64,000 nucleotides of DNA from Hallerella sp963597395 (lineage in GTDB: Bacteria; Fibrobacterota; Fibrobacteria; Fibrobacterales; Fibrobacteraceae): the NCBI GenBank assembly GCA_963597395.1, contig CAVBPX010000003.1:1-64000 (forward strand), given 5' to 3'. Position numbers and translations under genes: made by a program. Shown piece by piece: positions 16,114-24,566 of this stretch. Below the pieces are notes generated by a model. The model was not told the origin of the DNA. It ran no database searches and saw nothing but the letters and a program-made list of their open reading frames with translations. Each line of letters begins with the position of its first letter. The stretch's first letter is position 1.

Positions 16114-16834
16114 AGGTTCTGACCTCCTCCAGCCATTTGTAGGCCTTGATTTCCCGGCCTTCGCCGAGATGGGTTCTTATAAATTTGAAAAATTCGCGTT
16201 CGAGCGATTGCGGATCCTTTAGCGGACCCGTCGAGCGTAAACGGGCGATGTCCTCGATGAAGGGAAATTCGTGTTCGCGTTCCCCCTGTCCGCGGCAGTC
16301 CTTGCAGACGGCGCCGCCCGATTCAAAGAGAAAGTCCCCGTTCGCGTCCATGATCTTTTTTCCGCACCGCACGCATTCGTCAAGCGAAAGCGCGTAGCCC
16401 GAAAGGTCCGCGATGTGCCACATCCAGCGCACGAGAACGTCTTTTTTGTTCGGTCCGCGTTCCAAAAGCTTTAGGGCCTTTTCCGTGTAGCGAAACTCCA
16501 TCTTCTGCGGCATCCCGGCGGGCATGTAGCGGAGGAGAATTTCAGCCATGACGTTTGCCATCGCGGAAAGTTCGAGGTCTTTTCGAAGCTCCGGGAACCA
16601 TTCGACGAGGGTCGCTTCGCGGACAAAGTGCAGGTCGCTTTTTCCCGAATCGTTAAAGACCAGCTCGCTTTCCGCAAGCGGGTCGAGTGCGCCGCGAAAC
16701 GGGCTGTTTTCCTTTTTGGCGCTTTTGACAAGAAAGGACTGGACCCCGAAATCGTAGCAGAAGCCCTTGACTATCAGCGAGGAATCGCTGTAGGGCATTC
16801 GGTGCAGGATGAGGGTCCGCGTCCGTTTGAGCAT
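16088..16834 (-). CDS. recO: DNA repair protein RecO
   Basis: A 248-aa RecO, which helps RecR load RecA and anneals single strands in the RecF pathway. It has the N-terminal OB fold (RTRTLILHRMPYSDSSLIVK), a helical middle and a zinc-finger-like pair (CVRCGKK … CKDC), as in many RecO proteins. Its start is 3 nt downstream of the HIT gene stop, and it overlaps panB by 26 nt, forming a HIT-recO-panB operon on the minus strand. Confidence 0.9.
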   Translation of the reverse strand: MLKRTRTLILHRMPYSDSSLIVKGFCYDFGVQSFLVKSAKKENSPFRGALDPLAESELVFNDSGKSDLHFVREATLVEWFPELRKDLELSAMANVMAEILLRYMPAGMPQKMEFRYTEKALKLLERGPNKKDVLVRWMWHIADLSGYALSLDECVRCGKKIMDANGDFLFESGGAVCKDCRGQGEREHEFPFIEDIARLRSTGPLKDPQSLEREFFKFIRTHLGEGREIKAYKWLEEVRTYAFGSSNP

Positions 16835-16836
16835 TT

Positions 16837-17190
16837 TTAGGCCTTGGCCCCGAATCCGTCGTCAAGGCGCTTTCCGCCGAGGATGTGGCAGTGAATGTGC
16901 GGGACTGTTTGGCCGGCGTCGCCTTTGGCGTTGAAGACAAAGCGCGCTCCGCTTTCTTTGAGGCCCATGTCTTCGGCGACCTTTTTGGCCGCAAGGAGAA
17001 AACGTCCCATGAGCGGGGAATCGGCCGGTTCGAGGTCGAGAAGGCTCTCGATGTGCTTTTTCGGAACGAGGAGAACGTGGACGGGCGCTTGCGGGTTCAG
17101 GTCGTTGAACGCGAAAAATTCGTCGTCTTCGTAAACCTTTTTGGACGGAATTTCACCGCGGATAATTTTGCAAAAAATGCATTCGGACAT
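16837..17190 (-). CDS. HIT-family nucleotide hydrolase
   Basis: A 117-aa HIT (HINT/PKCI-type) protein, cytoplasmic, hydrolysing nucleoside phosphoramidates or similar substrates. It shows the N-terminal zinc-type ECIFCKIIRGEIPS, the NDLNPQAPVHVLLVPKKH strand and the catalytic triad HIHCHILGG. The start at 17190 (MSECIFCKI) is the family start; an upstream in-frame ATG at 17253 adds an unrelated tail. Confidence 0.94.
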   Translation of the reverse strand: MSECIFCKIIRGEIPSKKVYEDDEFFAFNDLNPQAPVHVLLVPKKHIESLLDLEPADSPLMGRFLLAAKKVAEDMGLKESGARFVFNAKGDAGQTVPHIHCHILGGKRLDDGFGAKA

Positions 17191-17447
17191 AGGATTCCTG
17201 CCTGTTTGGAAAATGGGGCGCTCCAGAACGAGCGGTTTCCTAAAAACTAACATTTTGTCCGGTTTCGGGCAAATTTCGGCGCGTTTCTTTTGCTAAATTG
17301 CAGTCGAAATGATCTTGTCGATTTTTACAGATTCGCTTGTATTTTCAAAGCGTCGGATGCGGAAGTCGGGCCTTGTCGGCCCGAAATGCCCGCTCGATGC
17401 GGACAGGGTCATCGGCTCAAACGATTCTCACATTTGAGGGAAAGAGT
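17191..17447. other. Divergent intergenic region upstream of tex
   Basis: This region carries the leaders of the HIT gene and tex. A TAAATTG box at about 17294 could serve tex. A hairpin-forming GGGCC/GGCCC near 17373-17388 lies within a short 42-codon frame (17309-17437) with no ribosome site. Nothing else is recognised. Confidence 0.35.
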
Positions 17448-19796
17448 ATGAATTTTTCGCAGGTTATTTCCGAAGAACTGAAACTGGAGGAATGGCGCGT
17501 CGCCAAGGCTCTCGAACTGATGGACCAGGGCGGAACCATCCCGTTTATTGCGCGTTACCGCAAGGACCAGACCGGTACGCTGAATGAAATCGAACTGCGC
17601 GACATCCAGCACCGCCGCGAATATCTTTCGGAACTTGAGGAACGCAAGGCGACCGTTTTGAAGTCCATCGAGGAACAGGGAAAGCTTTCGCCGGAGCTCA
17701 AGGCCCAAATCGAGGCGTGCAAGGACAAGACGATTCTCGAAGACCTTTACGCTCCCTACAAGCCCAAAAAGCGCACCCGCGCGACCATTGCGAAGGAATG
17801 CGGACTCGAACCTCTTGCCCGGACCATCATGGCACAGGAAGAGACGACAAACACTCCGGAAGAAATCGGTCGCATCTACCTGTCGGAAGAAAAGGGCCTC
17901 GCCGATCCGAAGGCGGCCATTGCCGGCGCTTGCGACATCCTCGCCGAAGAACTGGCGGACAATGCGGAATACCGCCAGTATCTCCGTCTGCAAATCGAAA
18001 AGCAGGGCGTGATGACGTCGAAGGTCCGGAAGGAATTCGAAAAGCAGGATACGAAGTTCAAGAACTACTACGCGTTTTCCGAACCCGTTTCGAAGATTCC
18101 GAGCCATCGGATGCTCGCGCTTCGCCGCGGCGAAAAGGAAAAGGTTCTCCGTCTTGCGGTCGAAATGCCCGATGCGGAACTCGTTTCCTACCTGCAGCGC
18201 AAAGTGATTAAGGGCGAGAGCATCTGGAAGCCCTACCTCGAAGAAATGTGCAAGGATGCCTGGGAGCGCCTTCTCAAGACGAGCCTCGAAAGCGAAGTCC
18301 GCTTGCTTTTGAAGGACAAGGCCGAAGAAGAGGCCTTTAAGGTGTTCAGCAAAAATCTGCAGGACGTTTTGCTCGCGCCTCCGGCTGGTCACAAGGCCGT
18401 TCTTGCTCTCGATCCGGGGTTCCGCACGGGCTGCAAGGTTGCCGTTCTCGACAAAAACGGAAAGTTTATCGATCACGGCGTGATTTTTCCGCACGAGCCT
18501 CAAAAGAAGGTCGCCGAAGCGGGCGACTACATTGCGTCTCTCGTCGAAAAGTACGACATTGACCTGATTGCCATCGGAAACGGTACGGCGAGCCGCGAAA
18601 CGGATGCGTTCGTCGCCGCGATTTCCCACAAGTTCAAGGGAAAGAAGCCTGCCCGCGTCGTTGTTTCGGAAGCGGGTGCGTCGGTCTATTCGGCGAGCCC
18701 CATCGCGATTCAGGAATTCCCGAACGAGGACGTGACGACCCGCGGAGCCATTTCCATTGGACGTCGTTTGCAGGATCCTCTGGCGGAACTTGTGAAGGTC
18801 GATCCGCAGTCGATTGGCGTCGGACAGTATCAACACGACGTGAACCAGCGCGAACTGAAAAAGCGCCTTGACGAAGTGGTCGAAAGCTGCGTGAACATGG
18901 TGGGCGTTGATCTGAATAGTGCTAGCGCACCGCTCCTTACGCATGTGGCGGGTGTCTCGGCGACGCTTGCCGAAAACGTGGTGAAGTACCGCGAAGAAAA
19001 CGGCGCGTTCAAGAGCCGTCAGGACGTTTTGAACGTCAAGGGCTTTGGCCCGAAGGCGTTTGAACAGTCGGCCGGATTTCTCCGGATTCCGGGGGCCGAA
19101 AACCCGCTCGACTGCAGCGCGGTGCATCCCGAAAACTACGGACTGGTGGAACGGATGGCCGAAAAGGCCGGAGTCGCCGTCAAGGATTTAGTCGGAAACG
19201 CGAGTGCCATCAAGAGCCTTTCGCCGGAAGAATTCCTTTCGGATACGGTTGGAAAGCATACGCTCGAAGACATCTTTGCGGAACTGGAAAAGCCGAGCCG
19301 CGACCCGCGCAAGGAATTCCGCTACGCGAAATTCGACGACAAGATCAAGAGCATCAACGACCTGGTAACGGGCAGCTGGATGGAAGGCGTCGTCACGAAC
19401 GTTGCAAACTTCGGCGCGTTCGTTGACATTGGCGTCCACCAGGACGGTCTTGTTCACGTTTCGGAAATCAGCGACAAGTTTGTCGAGGATGCCAAGACGG
19501 TTTTGACCGTGGGCGACGTCGTCAAGGTCCGCGTTCTCGGAGTGGATGCGGGCCAAAAGCGCATCAGCCTTTCGATGAAGCAGGAACAGGTCGATGGCGT
19601 TGCCGGTGCGGGACGTTCTCCCCGAAATCAGCACGGCCGCGGCGGACGTCACGAAGGCGGAATCAAACCGCATGCGACGATTGCGGACCTCAAGGCTCGT
19701 CTTGGCGGACCGAATCCGAATGGCGGCGCCCGCAAGGGAAATTCCCAGCCGAACAAGCTCTCTTCGATGATCAAAAAGTTCAAGAAGGGACTGTAG
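17448..19796 (+). CDS. tex: Tex-family S1 RNA-binding protein
   Basis: A 782-aa Tex protein, a transcription accessory factor binding nucleic acids. Architecture in order: N-terminal Tex helical region (MDQGGTIPFIARYRKDQTG), YqgF/RNase H-like domain (ALDPGFRTGCKVAVLD), helix-hairpin-helix (LNVKGFGPKAFEQSAGFLRI), and an S1 domain (GSWMEGVVTNVANFGAFVDI). A basic Gly/Arg/His-rich C-terminus (RSPRNQHGRGGRHEGG) follows. Length is typical. The start at 17448 follows GAGGGAAAGAG; an in-frame start at 17337 would add an unrelated leader. Confidence 0.96.
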   Translation: MNFSQVISEELKLEEWRVAKALELMDQGGTIPFIARYRKDQTGTLNEIELRDIQHRREYLSELEERKATVLKSIEEQGKLSPELKAQIEACKDKTILEDLYAPYKPKKRTRATIAKECGLEPLARTIMAQEETTNTPEEIGRIYLSEEKGLADPKAAIAGACDILAEELADNAEYRQYLRLQIEKQGVMTSKVRKEFEKQDTKFKNYYAFSEPVSKIPSHRMLALRRGEKEKVLRLAVEMPDAELVSYLQRKVIKGESIWKPYLEEMCKDAWERLLKTSLESEVRLLLKDKAEEEAFKVFSKNLQDVLLAPPAGHKAVLALDPGFRTGCKVAVLDKNGKFIDHGVIFPHEPQKKVAEAGDYIASLVEKYDIDLIAIGNGTASRETDAFVAAISHKFKGKKPARVVVSEAGASVYSASPIAIQEFPNEDVTTRGAISIGRRLQDPLAELVKVDPQSIGVGQYQHDVNQRELKKRLDEVVESCVNMVGVDLNSASAPLLTHVAGVSATLAENVVKYREENGAFKSRQDVLNVKGFGPKAFEQSAGFLRIPGAENPLDCSAVHPENYGLVERMAEKAGVAVKDLVGNASAIKSLSPEEFLSDTVGKHTLEDIFAELEKPSRDPRKEFRYAKFDDKIKSINDLVTGSWMEGVVTNVANFGAFVDIGVHQDGLVHVSEISDKFVEDAKTVLTVGDVVKVRVLGVDAGQKRISLSMKQEQVDGVAGAGRSPRNQHGRGGRHEGGIKPHATIADLKARLGGPNPNGGARKGNSQPNKLSSMIKKFKKGL

Positions 19797-19815
19797 ACGT
19801 TTGAAGCTCAAACGG

Positions 19816-19840
19816 AAAGCCCGGCTTCGCCGGGCTTTTT
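19816..19840. terminator. Bidirectional terminator between tex and galE
   Basis: The GCCCGG CTTCG CCGGGC hairpin with flanking AAA and TTTTT serves the convergent genes on both sides. Confidence 0.88.
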
Positions 19841-19876
19841 CTGTCGTGATTCAAAAGTTGAAACTTTCCGGATCTT

Positions 19877-20851
19877 TTAACAATTTGCCTGATACGCTTT
19901 CCAGGTCGTCGAAAGAATCGTTTCGAGGTCGGAATATTCGGCTTCCCAGCCGAGGATTTTCTTGGCCTTGGACGGGTTCGCGATGAGGGACGCCGGGTCG
20001 CCCGGGCGTCGGGGCGCAATGCGGTAGGGAACCTTTTTGCCCGAGACCTTTTCGGCAGAGCGGATGATGTCGAGGACGCTTGCACCGGTCTGGGTACCCA
20101 GATTGACGGTGAGGCTTTTGTTCTCCTTTTGCAGATAGTCAAAGGCCATTCTGTGTCCGCGGGCGAGATCGTTCACGTGGATGTAGTCGCGTACGCCCGT
20201 TCCGTCGGCGGTGTCGTAGTCGTCTCCGAAAACGAGTAGTTCCTTGCGCTTTCCGAGGAGAGCTTCCATGACGACGGGAATCAGGTTTGCCGGGTTGCGT
20301 TCAAGTCCGGTGAGACGCCCTTTGACGTCGTAGCCCGCCGCGTTGAAGTAGCGGAGAGCCGCAAAGCGGATACCGCGGAGCTTGTCGTACCAGGCGAGGA
20401 ATTTTTCGATGGCGAGCTTTGTAAAGCCGTAATAGTTTTCGGGAGACGTCGGATGCTTTTCGTCAACGGGCATGTATTCGGGCGAACCATAGACGGCCGC
20501 GGAACTCGAAAAGACGATGTATTTGACGCCGTGCGTCGCCGCGGCATTCAGAATGTTGACCGAACCGTTGATGTTGTTCGTGCTGTATTTTTCGGGGTTT
20601 GTCATCGACTCGCCCGCGGCCTTGAATGCGGCGAGGTGCACAAGGCCTTCGGGCCTAAAGGCGTCAAAAAAGGCATCGAGTTCTTCGGGATGCAAAATGT
20701 TGCCCTGTGTAAAGCCCGCTTCGGGAAAAAGGTTTTGCCGAAGCCCGGACGAGAGGTTGTCAAAAACGTGGACATCATGCCCTGCGTCGAGAAGTTCCCG
20801 CACCGTATGGGAACCGATATAGCCTGCACCGCCGATAACCGCAATTTTCAT
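19877..20851 (-). CDS. galE: UDP-glucose 4-epimerase
   Basis: A 324-aa short-chain dehydrogenase-type epimerase interconverting UDP-glucose and UDP-galactose. The NAD-binding motif GGAGYIGSH (7-15), SSSAAVYG (115-122) and the catalytic Tyr141-x3-Lys145 (YGFTK) are present, with the later RYFNAAG and GTGVRDYIHV blocks typical of GalE. The start at 20851 (MKIAVIGG) has GGAG at a good distance; ATG 20854 is an equal alternative. It stands alone, with no other gal genes nearby; it likely supplies UDP-Gal for surface polysaccharide. Confidence 0.95.
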   Translation of the reverse strand: MKIAVIGGAGYIGSHTVRELLDAGHDVHVFDNLSSGLRQNLFPEAGFTQGNILHPEELDAFFDAFRPEGLVHLAAFKAAGESMTNPEKYSTNNINGSVNILNAAATHGVKYIVFSSSAAVYGSPEYMPVDEKHPTSPENYYGFTKLAIEKFLAWYDKLRGIRFAALRYFNAAGYDVKGRLTGLERNPANLIPVVMEALLGKRKELLVFGDDYDTADGTGVRDYIHVNDLARGHRMAFDYLQKENKSLTVNLGTQTGASVLDIIRSAEKVSGKKVPYRIAPRRPGDPASLIANPSKAKKILGWEAEYSDLETILSTTWKAYQANC

Positions 20852-21026
20852 CATTTTCTCCGATGTCAAAAAATTTTACGAGCCTAATTTAAAAATTTTA
20901 TTCATAGGATATTTTTGAAATAAAAGATCAGCCTTGGACAAAGGTAAAAGAAGAAAAATTCTGAAAGGTATTGACAAACATTTTTTTTTCTTATCCTTAA
21001 CATTAACTAAATGATAGGAGAATAAA

Positions 21027-21383
21027 ATGAAAACATTTATTGCCTTTGGTTTGCTCTGCTGTGCGCTTTTTCTTTGCGGTTGCTCGCAGAATTTGGCGCG
21101 ATTTTCGTTGGTATCGACTGGGAATGTGCCTCTTGCCGGTGTGGAGGACGGTGAATATGTGGTCGGAAAGGACTGCATTCGGCGGATTCTCTTTTTCACG
21201 TTTGGAAATCGAAACGACAGGATTACCGGAGCCGTAGTCAATGCGTTGGAGCGAGCGGATAAAAAGGAATTTCCGTCCGATGCCTTGACAAACGCTTCAA
21301 TTTCGCATTCGTCTGCGAATTTTCTTTTGTTTTCCTGGGATTGCTACGAGGCGAAGGGAAAGGCAATTAGTGTCAAGAATTGA
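21027..21383 (+). CDS. Small lipoprotein, TRL-like
   Basis: A 118-aa lipoprotein with a signal peptide and lipobox LFLCGC (acylated Cys at about residue 19). The mature part (LVSTGNVPLAGVEDGEYVVGKDCIRRILFF) resembles the TRL-like family of small lipoproteins, which carry a conserved Gly-x-x-Cys near this place and a hydrophobic turn. That assignment is by resemblance only. TAGGAG precedes the ATG. An AT-rich upstream region has TTGACA at 20971, without an obvious well-spaced -10 box. It converges with the ABC-F gene with 3 nt between the stops. Confidence 0.6.
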   Translation: MKTFIAFGLLCCALFLCGCSQNLARFSLVSTGNVPLAGVEDGEYVVGKDCIRRILFFTFGNRNDRITGAVVNALERADKKEFPSDALTNASISHSSANFLLFSWDCYEAKGKAISVKN

Positions 21384-21386
21384 TTC

Positions 21387-23150
21387 TTACCCGATTCCGT
21401 CGAGAATTTCAAAGCGCTCGTAGGCCGTTTCCAGAAGCTTTTCCTTTTCGGCGAGGGCGTTCTGGTTCGCGATGAGTTTTGCGGGATTCGTATAGACTTC
21501 TTCGGTGCCCAGCTGCGTCTGCAGTTCCTCGATTTCGGATTCGAGCTTTTCGATTGTGGCGGGGAGCGCCTCGTATTCGCGTTCTTCCTTGTAGCTGCGC
21601 TTTTTCTTTTCCTTGGGTTTTTCGGGAGCGCTTTGGACCTTGGCGCTCGAGAATTTTTTTTCGGCTTCCTTCTCGCGCCATTTTTTGGATTCGGCGTAGT
21701 CGGAGTATCCGCCGACGCTTTCGTGAATTTCGCCGTTCTCTTCAAATCCCAGAATGTCCGTTGCGATGTTGTCGAGAAAGTCCCGGTCGTGGCTCACGGC
21801 AATCACGGTCCCGTTGTATTCGGCGAGCAGGTCGGCGAGCAGGTCGAGCGTTTCCATGTCCAGATCGTTTGTGGGCTCGTCGAGGACGAGTACATTGGAC
21901 GGGTGCGAAAAGAGGCACGCCAAAAGCAGACGGTTGCGTTCGCCGCCCGAAAGGGCGCTGATGGGTCCGCGGGCACGCTCTGCCGTAAAGAGAAAATCTT
22001 GCAGGTAGCTTAGAACGTGTCGCTTTTGCCCGTTCAGGACGACGTATTCCTGCCCGTCGCCGATGTTTTCGATGAGCGATTTGTCTTCGCGAAGCCTTGT
22101 GCGCATCTGGTCAAAATAGGCAATCTGCAGATTCGTTCCGAGCCGCACGGAACCCGTTTGCGGAACGAGCGTTCCCAAGAGAATTTTCAAAAGGGTCGTT
22201 TTGCCGCAACCGTTTTTGCCCACGATGCCGACGCGGTCTCCCCGCGAGATTTCGGTCGAAAAATTTTGGATGAGCGGAACATCTCCGTAGGAATAGGAAA
22301 CGTTTTCGACGCGGGCGACGAGCCTTCCGGAACGTTCCGCTTCGGTGATTTGCATTTTGACGTTCCCCGTGCGGGTCCTTCTCTCGGCGCGTTCCTTCCT
22401 CATTTTGATGAGGGCGCGGACGCGGCCTTCGTTGCGCGTGCGCCTTGCCTGGATTCCCTTGCGGATCCAGACTTCTTCTTCGGCGAGCCTCTTGTCAAAA
22501 AGCTTGTTCGCCTTTTCCTCTTCGGCGAGAGCTTCGTCCCGATGACGTACAAATTCATCGTAGGGAAAATTCCAGGAACGTACACGGCCGCGGTCCAGTT
22601 CGAGAATTCGCGTGGCAAGCCTCCTGACAAAGGCCCGGTCGTGGCTGATAAACAGCACGGTGCAACGGAAACGCGCAAGAATTCCCTCTATCCATTGGAT
22701 GCTCGGAATGTCGAGATGGTTTGTCGGCTCGTCGAGAAGAAGCAGGTCGGGTTCTTCGGCGAGCGCCTTTGCAAAAAGAACGCGGCGCTTTTGACCGCCC
22801 GAAAGCGAGTCGTAAAACGCATCCGGATCGATGCCCGTTTTTCCCAGGACGTCTTCGCCCGTCGCGTGCCGCTCCTTGGTGCTTCCGATGACAATGTCCC
22901 GGACCGTTCCTTCCATGTGCGCGGGAATTTCCTGAATCAGGCGTGCCGTCCGCAGCCCGTTCTTCCGGATGATTTCGCCCGAATTTGCCTCCATTTCGTC
23001 CGAAAGAATTTTGAGCAGCGTACTCTTTCCTTCGCCGTTCCGTCCCATAAGACAGACCCGCTCGTTTTCCTGCAGGTCAAAGGATACGTTGTTCAAAAGG
23101 GGAGGGTCGCTAAAGCGCAGCGTTAGGTTTTTTACGGAAAGAATCGCCAT
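21387..23150 (-). CDS. uup: ABC-F family ATPase (Uup type)
   Basis: A 587-aa soluble protein with two ABC ATPase domains and no membrane part. First domain: Walker A GRNGEGKS (36-43), signature LSGGQKRR, Walker B LLLLDEPTNHLD. An arm of charged helices links to the second domain: GKNGCGKT, LSGGERNR and LVLDEPTNDLD. A C-terminal coiled coil (about 515-585) is characteristic of Uup among ABC-F proteins. ABC-F proteins act on ribosomes or, for Uup, on branched DNA intermediates. A TACCTTTT box ends 4 nt before the ATG, so the transcript could be leaderless. Confidence 0.93.
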   Translation of the reverse strand: MAILSVKNLTLRFSDPPLLNNVSFDLQENERVCLMGRNGEGKSTLLKILSDEMEANSGEIIRKNGLRTARLIQEIPAHMEGTVRDIVIGSTKERHATGEDVLGKTGIDPDAFYDSLSGGQKRRVLFAKALAEEPDLLLLDEPTNHLDIPSIQWIEGILARFRCTVLFISHDRAFVRRLATRILELDRGRVRSWNFPYDEFVRHRDEALAEEEKANKLFDKRLAEEEVWIRKGIQARRTRNEGRVRALIKMRKERAERRTRTGNVKMQITEAERSGRLVARVENVSYSYGDVPLIQNFSTEISRGDRVGIVGKNGCGKTTLLKILLGTLVPQTGSVRLGTNLQIAYFDQMRTRLREDKSLIENIGDGQEYVVLNGQKRHVLSYLQDFLFTAERARGPISALSGGERNRLLLACLFSHPSNVLVLDEPTNDLDMETLDLLADLLAEYNGTVIAVSHDRDFLDNIATDILGFEENGEIHESVGGYSDYAESKKWREKEAEKKFSSAKVQSAPEKPKEKKKRSYKEEREYEALPATIEKLESEIEELQTQLGTEEVYTNPAKLIANQNALAEKEKLLETAYERFEILDGIG

Positions 23151-23215
23151 ACAAAAAAGGTAGAAAAGTTTGGAAAAAAGAAAAAATTTATGTACATTTA
23201 TCTTAGGTGGTATCT

Positions 23216-24565
23216 ATGGAAAAATACTTTGTCGGCATTCTTCTTTTTTCTTCTGTCGTCTTTTCTTCTCCCAAGACATTGTTCTTTCTTCCGCCCTATA
23301 CGGAGACTTGGTTCAACTCGACGCCTGTGGTCGTGGAGAATGGTGACAAAACGCGACCGCTCGCCATGTCCGCCGATACGCTCGGATGGGTGCGTTACAC
23401 CTGGGACGGGGATTCCTTGCCGGATTCGGTTTCCGTTTACAAGGATTCCGATTCGCTGTTTTTGGAGCCGATTGGATTCTTCGGATTTTCTGCGGAAACA
23501 ATACGTGAGATTCCCATGAAGACTTTGTTTTGTGATGTGTTTTCGTATCGGGACTCCCTGTTTTTTATTCCGGAAAAAAGCTTTCGAATTGGAGAACTGG
23601 ATTTGAATGAAGGCTTTTATACGGAAGATGTTCGTAAAGACCAGGGATTCTTTTTACGCGAAGAAGACTTTACCCTGTTTGTTCTTGTTCCCGATTATCC
23701 TGACTGGATTGATGAAACGCCCGTAATCGTCGATGCTAAAGATTCCAGAGATTTTTGGGAAATGGTGCCGGAAGATTCGGAATTTCCGGGATGGTTCCGT
23801 TATACTTGGGCGAAAGGGGGCTATCTCCCGGAGGAATTTTGGATTTACAAAAAATCGGATGCAATGCGGAATTCCCCGATAGGGTCAAACGGCTTTGCGC
23901 TTGGCAGAACGGATTTGGTGCCGTTCGGTCTCGAAGATGTCGATTCCCTGTTCCTTGTGCCGGACTTGAACTATCGTTGTTATTCAAAAGGCGATGAAAT
24001 TTACGGCGATCCGGGAATTGTCTATTTGAAGGACATTCGAAAGAATTGCCCGCTAAAAAAACTTTGTCTTGAGAAAGACTTCGAACCGGCCTGTCACGAT
24101 ATCGATTTCAACAGTTATCCCGTCTATTATTCAATCTATTCCGAGGATTCGGTCCTTGTCAAGGACGAAAAACTTTTGTTGCCGGGGTATGATTGCGTCT
24201 TCGGAGGCTTCAATCCGGGATGTGCAAACCGGTTCTTTATTGAAAGCAGCTTGTGCCAATTGGAAACCGGAAATTACCTGGTGAAAATTCGCGACGAGGT
24301 GAGCGATTCCGCATTCTTTATGCCCTATACGATTGAAACGTCAAAAATTTTTGCCGGCGCTCCTTTCCGAAACGCACAAATTCGCGTGGAAGGTGCGACC
24401 GTTTTTCTGAATGTCGTTTCTCCGACGGATTTTACGGTTTTCAGTGCGCTCGGCGCGGTCGTTCTACGCGGACGCGTTGAAAAAAATGCCGCATTGGAAA
24501 TTCCGCAAAAAGGAAACTTTCTGCTTCGAACGGACACGAAAACTTTCCGCGTACAAATTAAATAG
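23216..24565 (+). CDS. Secreted two-module protein with type IX-like C-terminal tail
   Basis: A 449-aa protein with a signal peptide (about 1-19). Two homologous modules follow: residues about 21-95 (LFFLPPYTETWFNSTPVVVE … GWVRYTW) and about 150-230 (LFVLVPDYPDWIDETPVIVD … GWFRYTW). Both end with an IG-NGF-type turn, as in Fibrobacter surface proteins. A Cys-rich middle follows, then a C-terminal beta segment (VFSALGAVVLRGRV … GNFLLRTDTKTFRVQI) that resembles type IX secretion sorting domains. Its role is probably in attachment or at the cell surface; no enzymatic motif is seen. Start at 23216 (MEKYFVG) on the signal peptide. Confidence 0.65.
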   Translation: MEKYFVGILLFSSVVFSSPKTLFFLPPYTETWFNSTPVVVENGDKTRPLAMSADTLGWVRYTWDGDSLPDSVSVYKDSDSLFLEPIGFFGFSAETIREIPMKTLFCDVFSYRDSLFFIPEKSFRIGELDLNEGFYTEDVRKDQGFFLREEDFTLFVLVPDYPDWIDETPVIVDAKDSRDFWEMVPEDSEFPGWFRYTWAKGGYLPEEFWIYKKSDAMRNSPIGSNGFALGRTDLVPFGLEDVDSLFLVPDLNYRCYSKGDEIYGDPGIVYLKDIRKNCPLKKLCLEKDFEPACHDIDFNSYPVYYSIYSEDSVLVKDEKLLLPGYDCVFGGFNPGCANRFFIESSLCQLETGNYLVKIRDEVSDSAFFMPYTIETSKIFAGAPFRNAQIRVEGATVFLNVVSPTDFTVFSALGAVVLRGRVEKNAALEIPQKGNFLLRTDTKTFRVQIK

Positions 24566-24566
24566 C

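Noticed and set aside
17309..17437. A 42-codon open frame in the leader of tex (MILSIFTDSLVFSKRR…).
   Set aside because: No ribosome-binding site and no recognisable sequence; it overlaps a hairpin and could be chance. A leader peptide cannot be excluded.
17409..19127. Long open frame antisense to tex.
   Set aside because: A shadow frame produced by the codon bias of tex; the tex translation has all family motifs.
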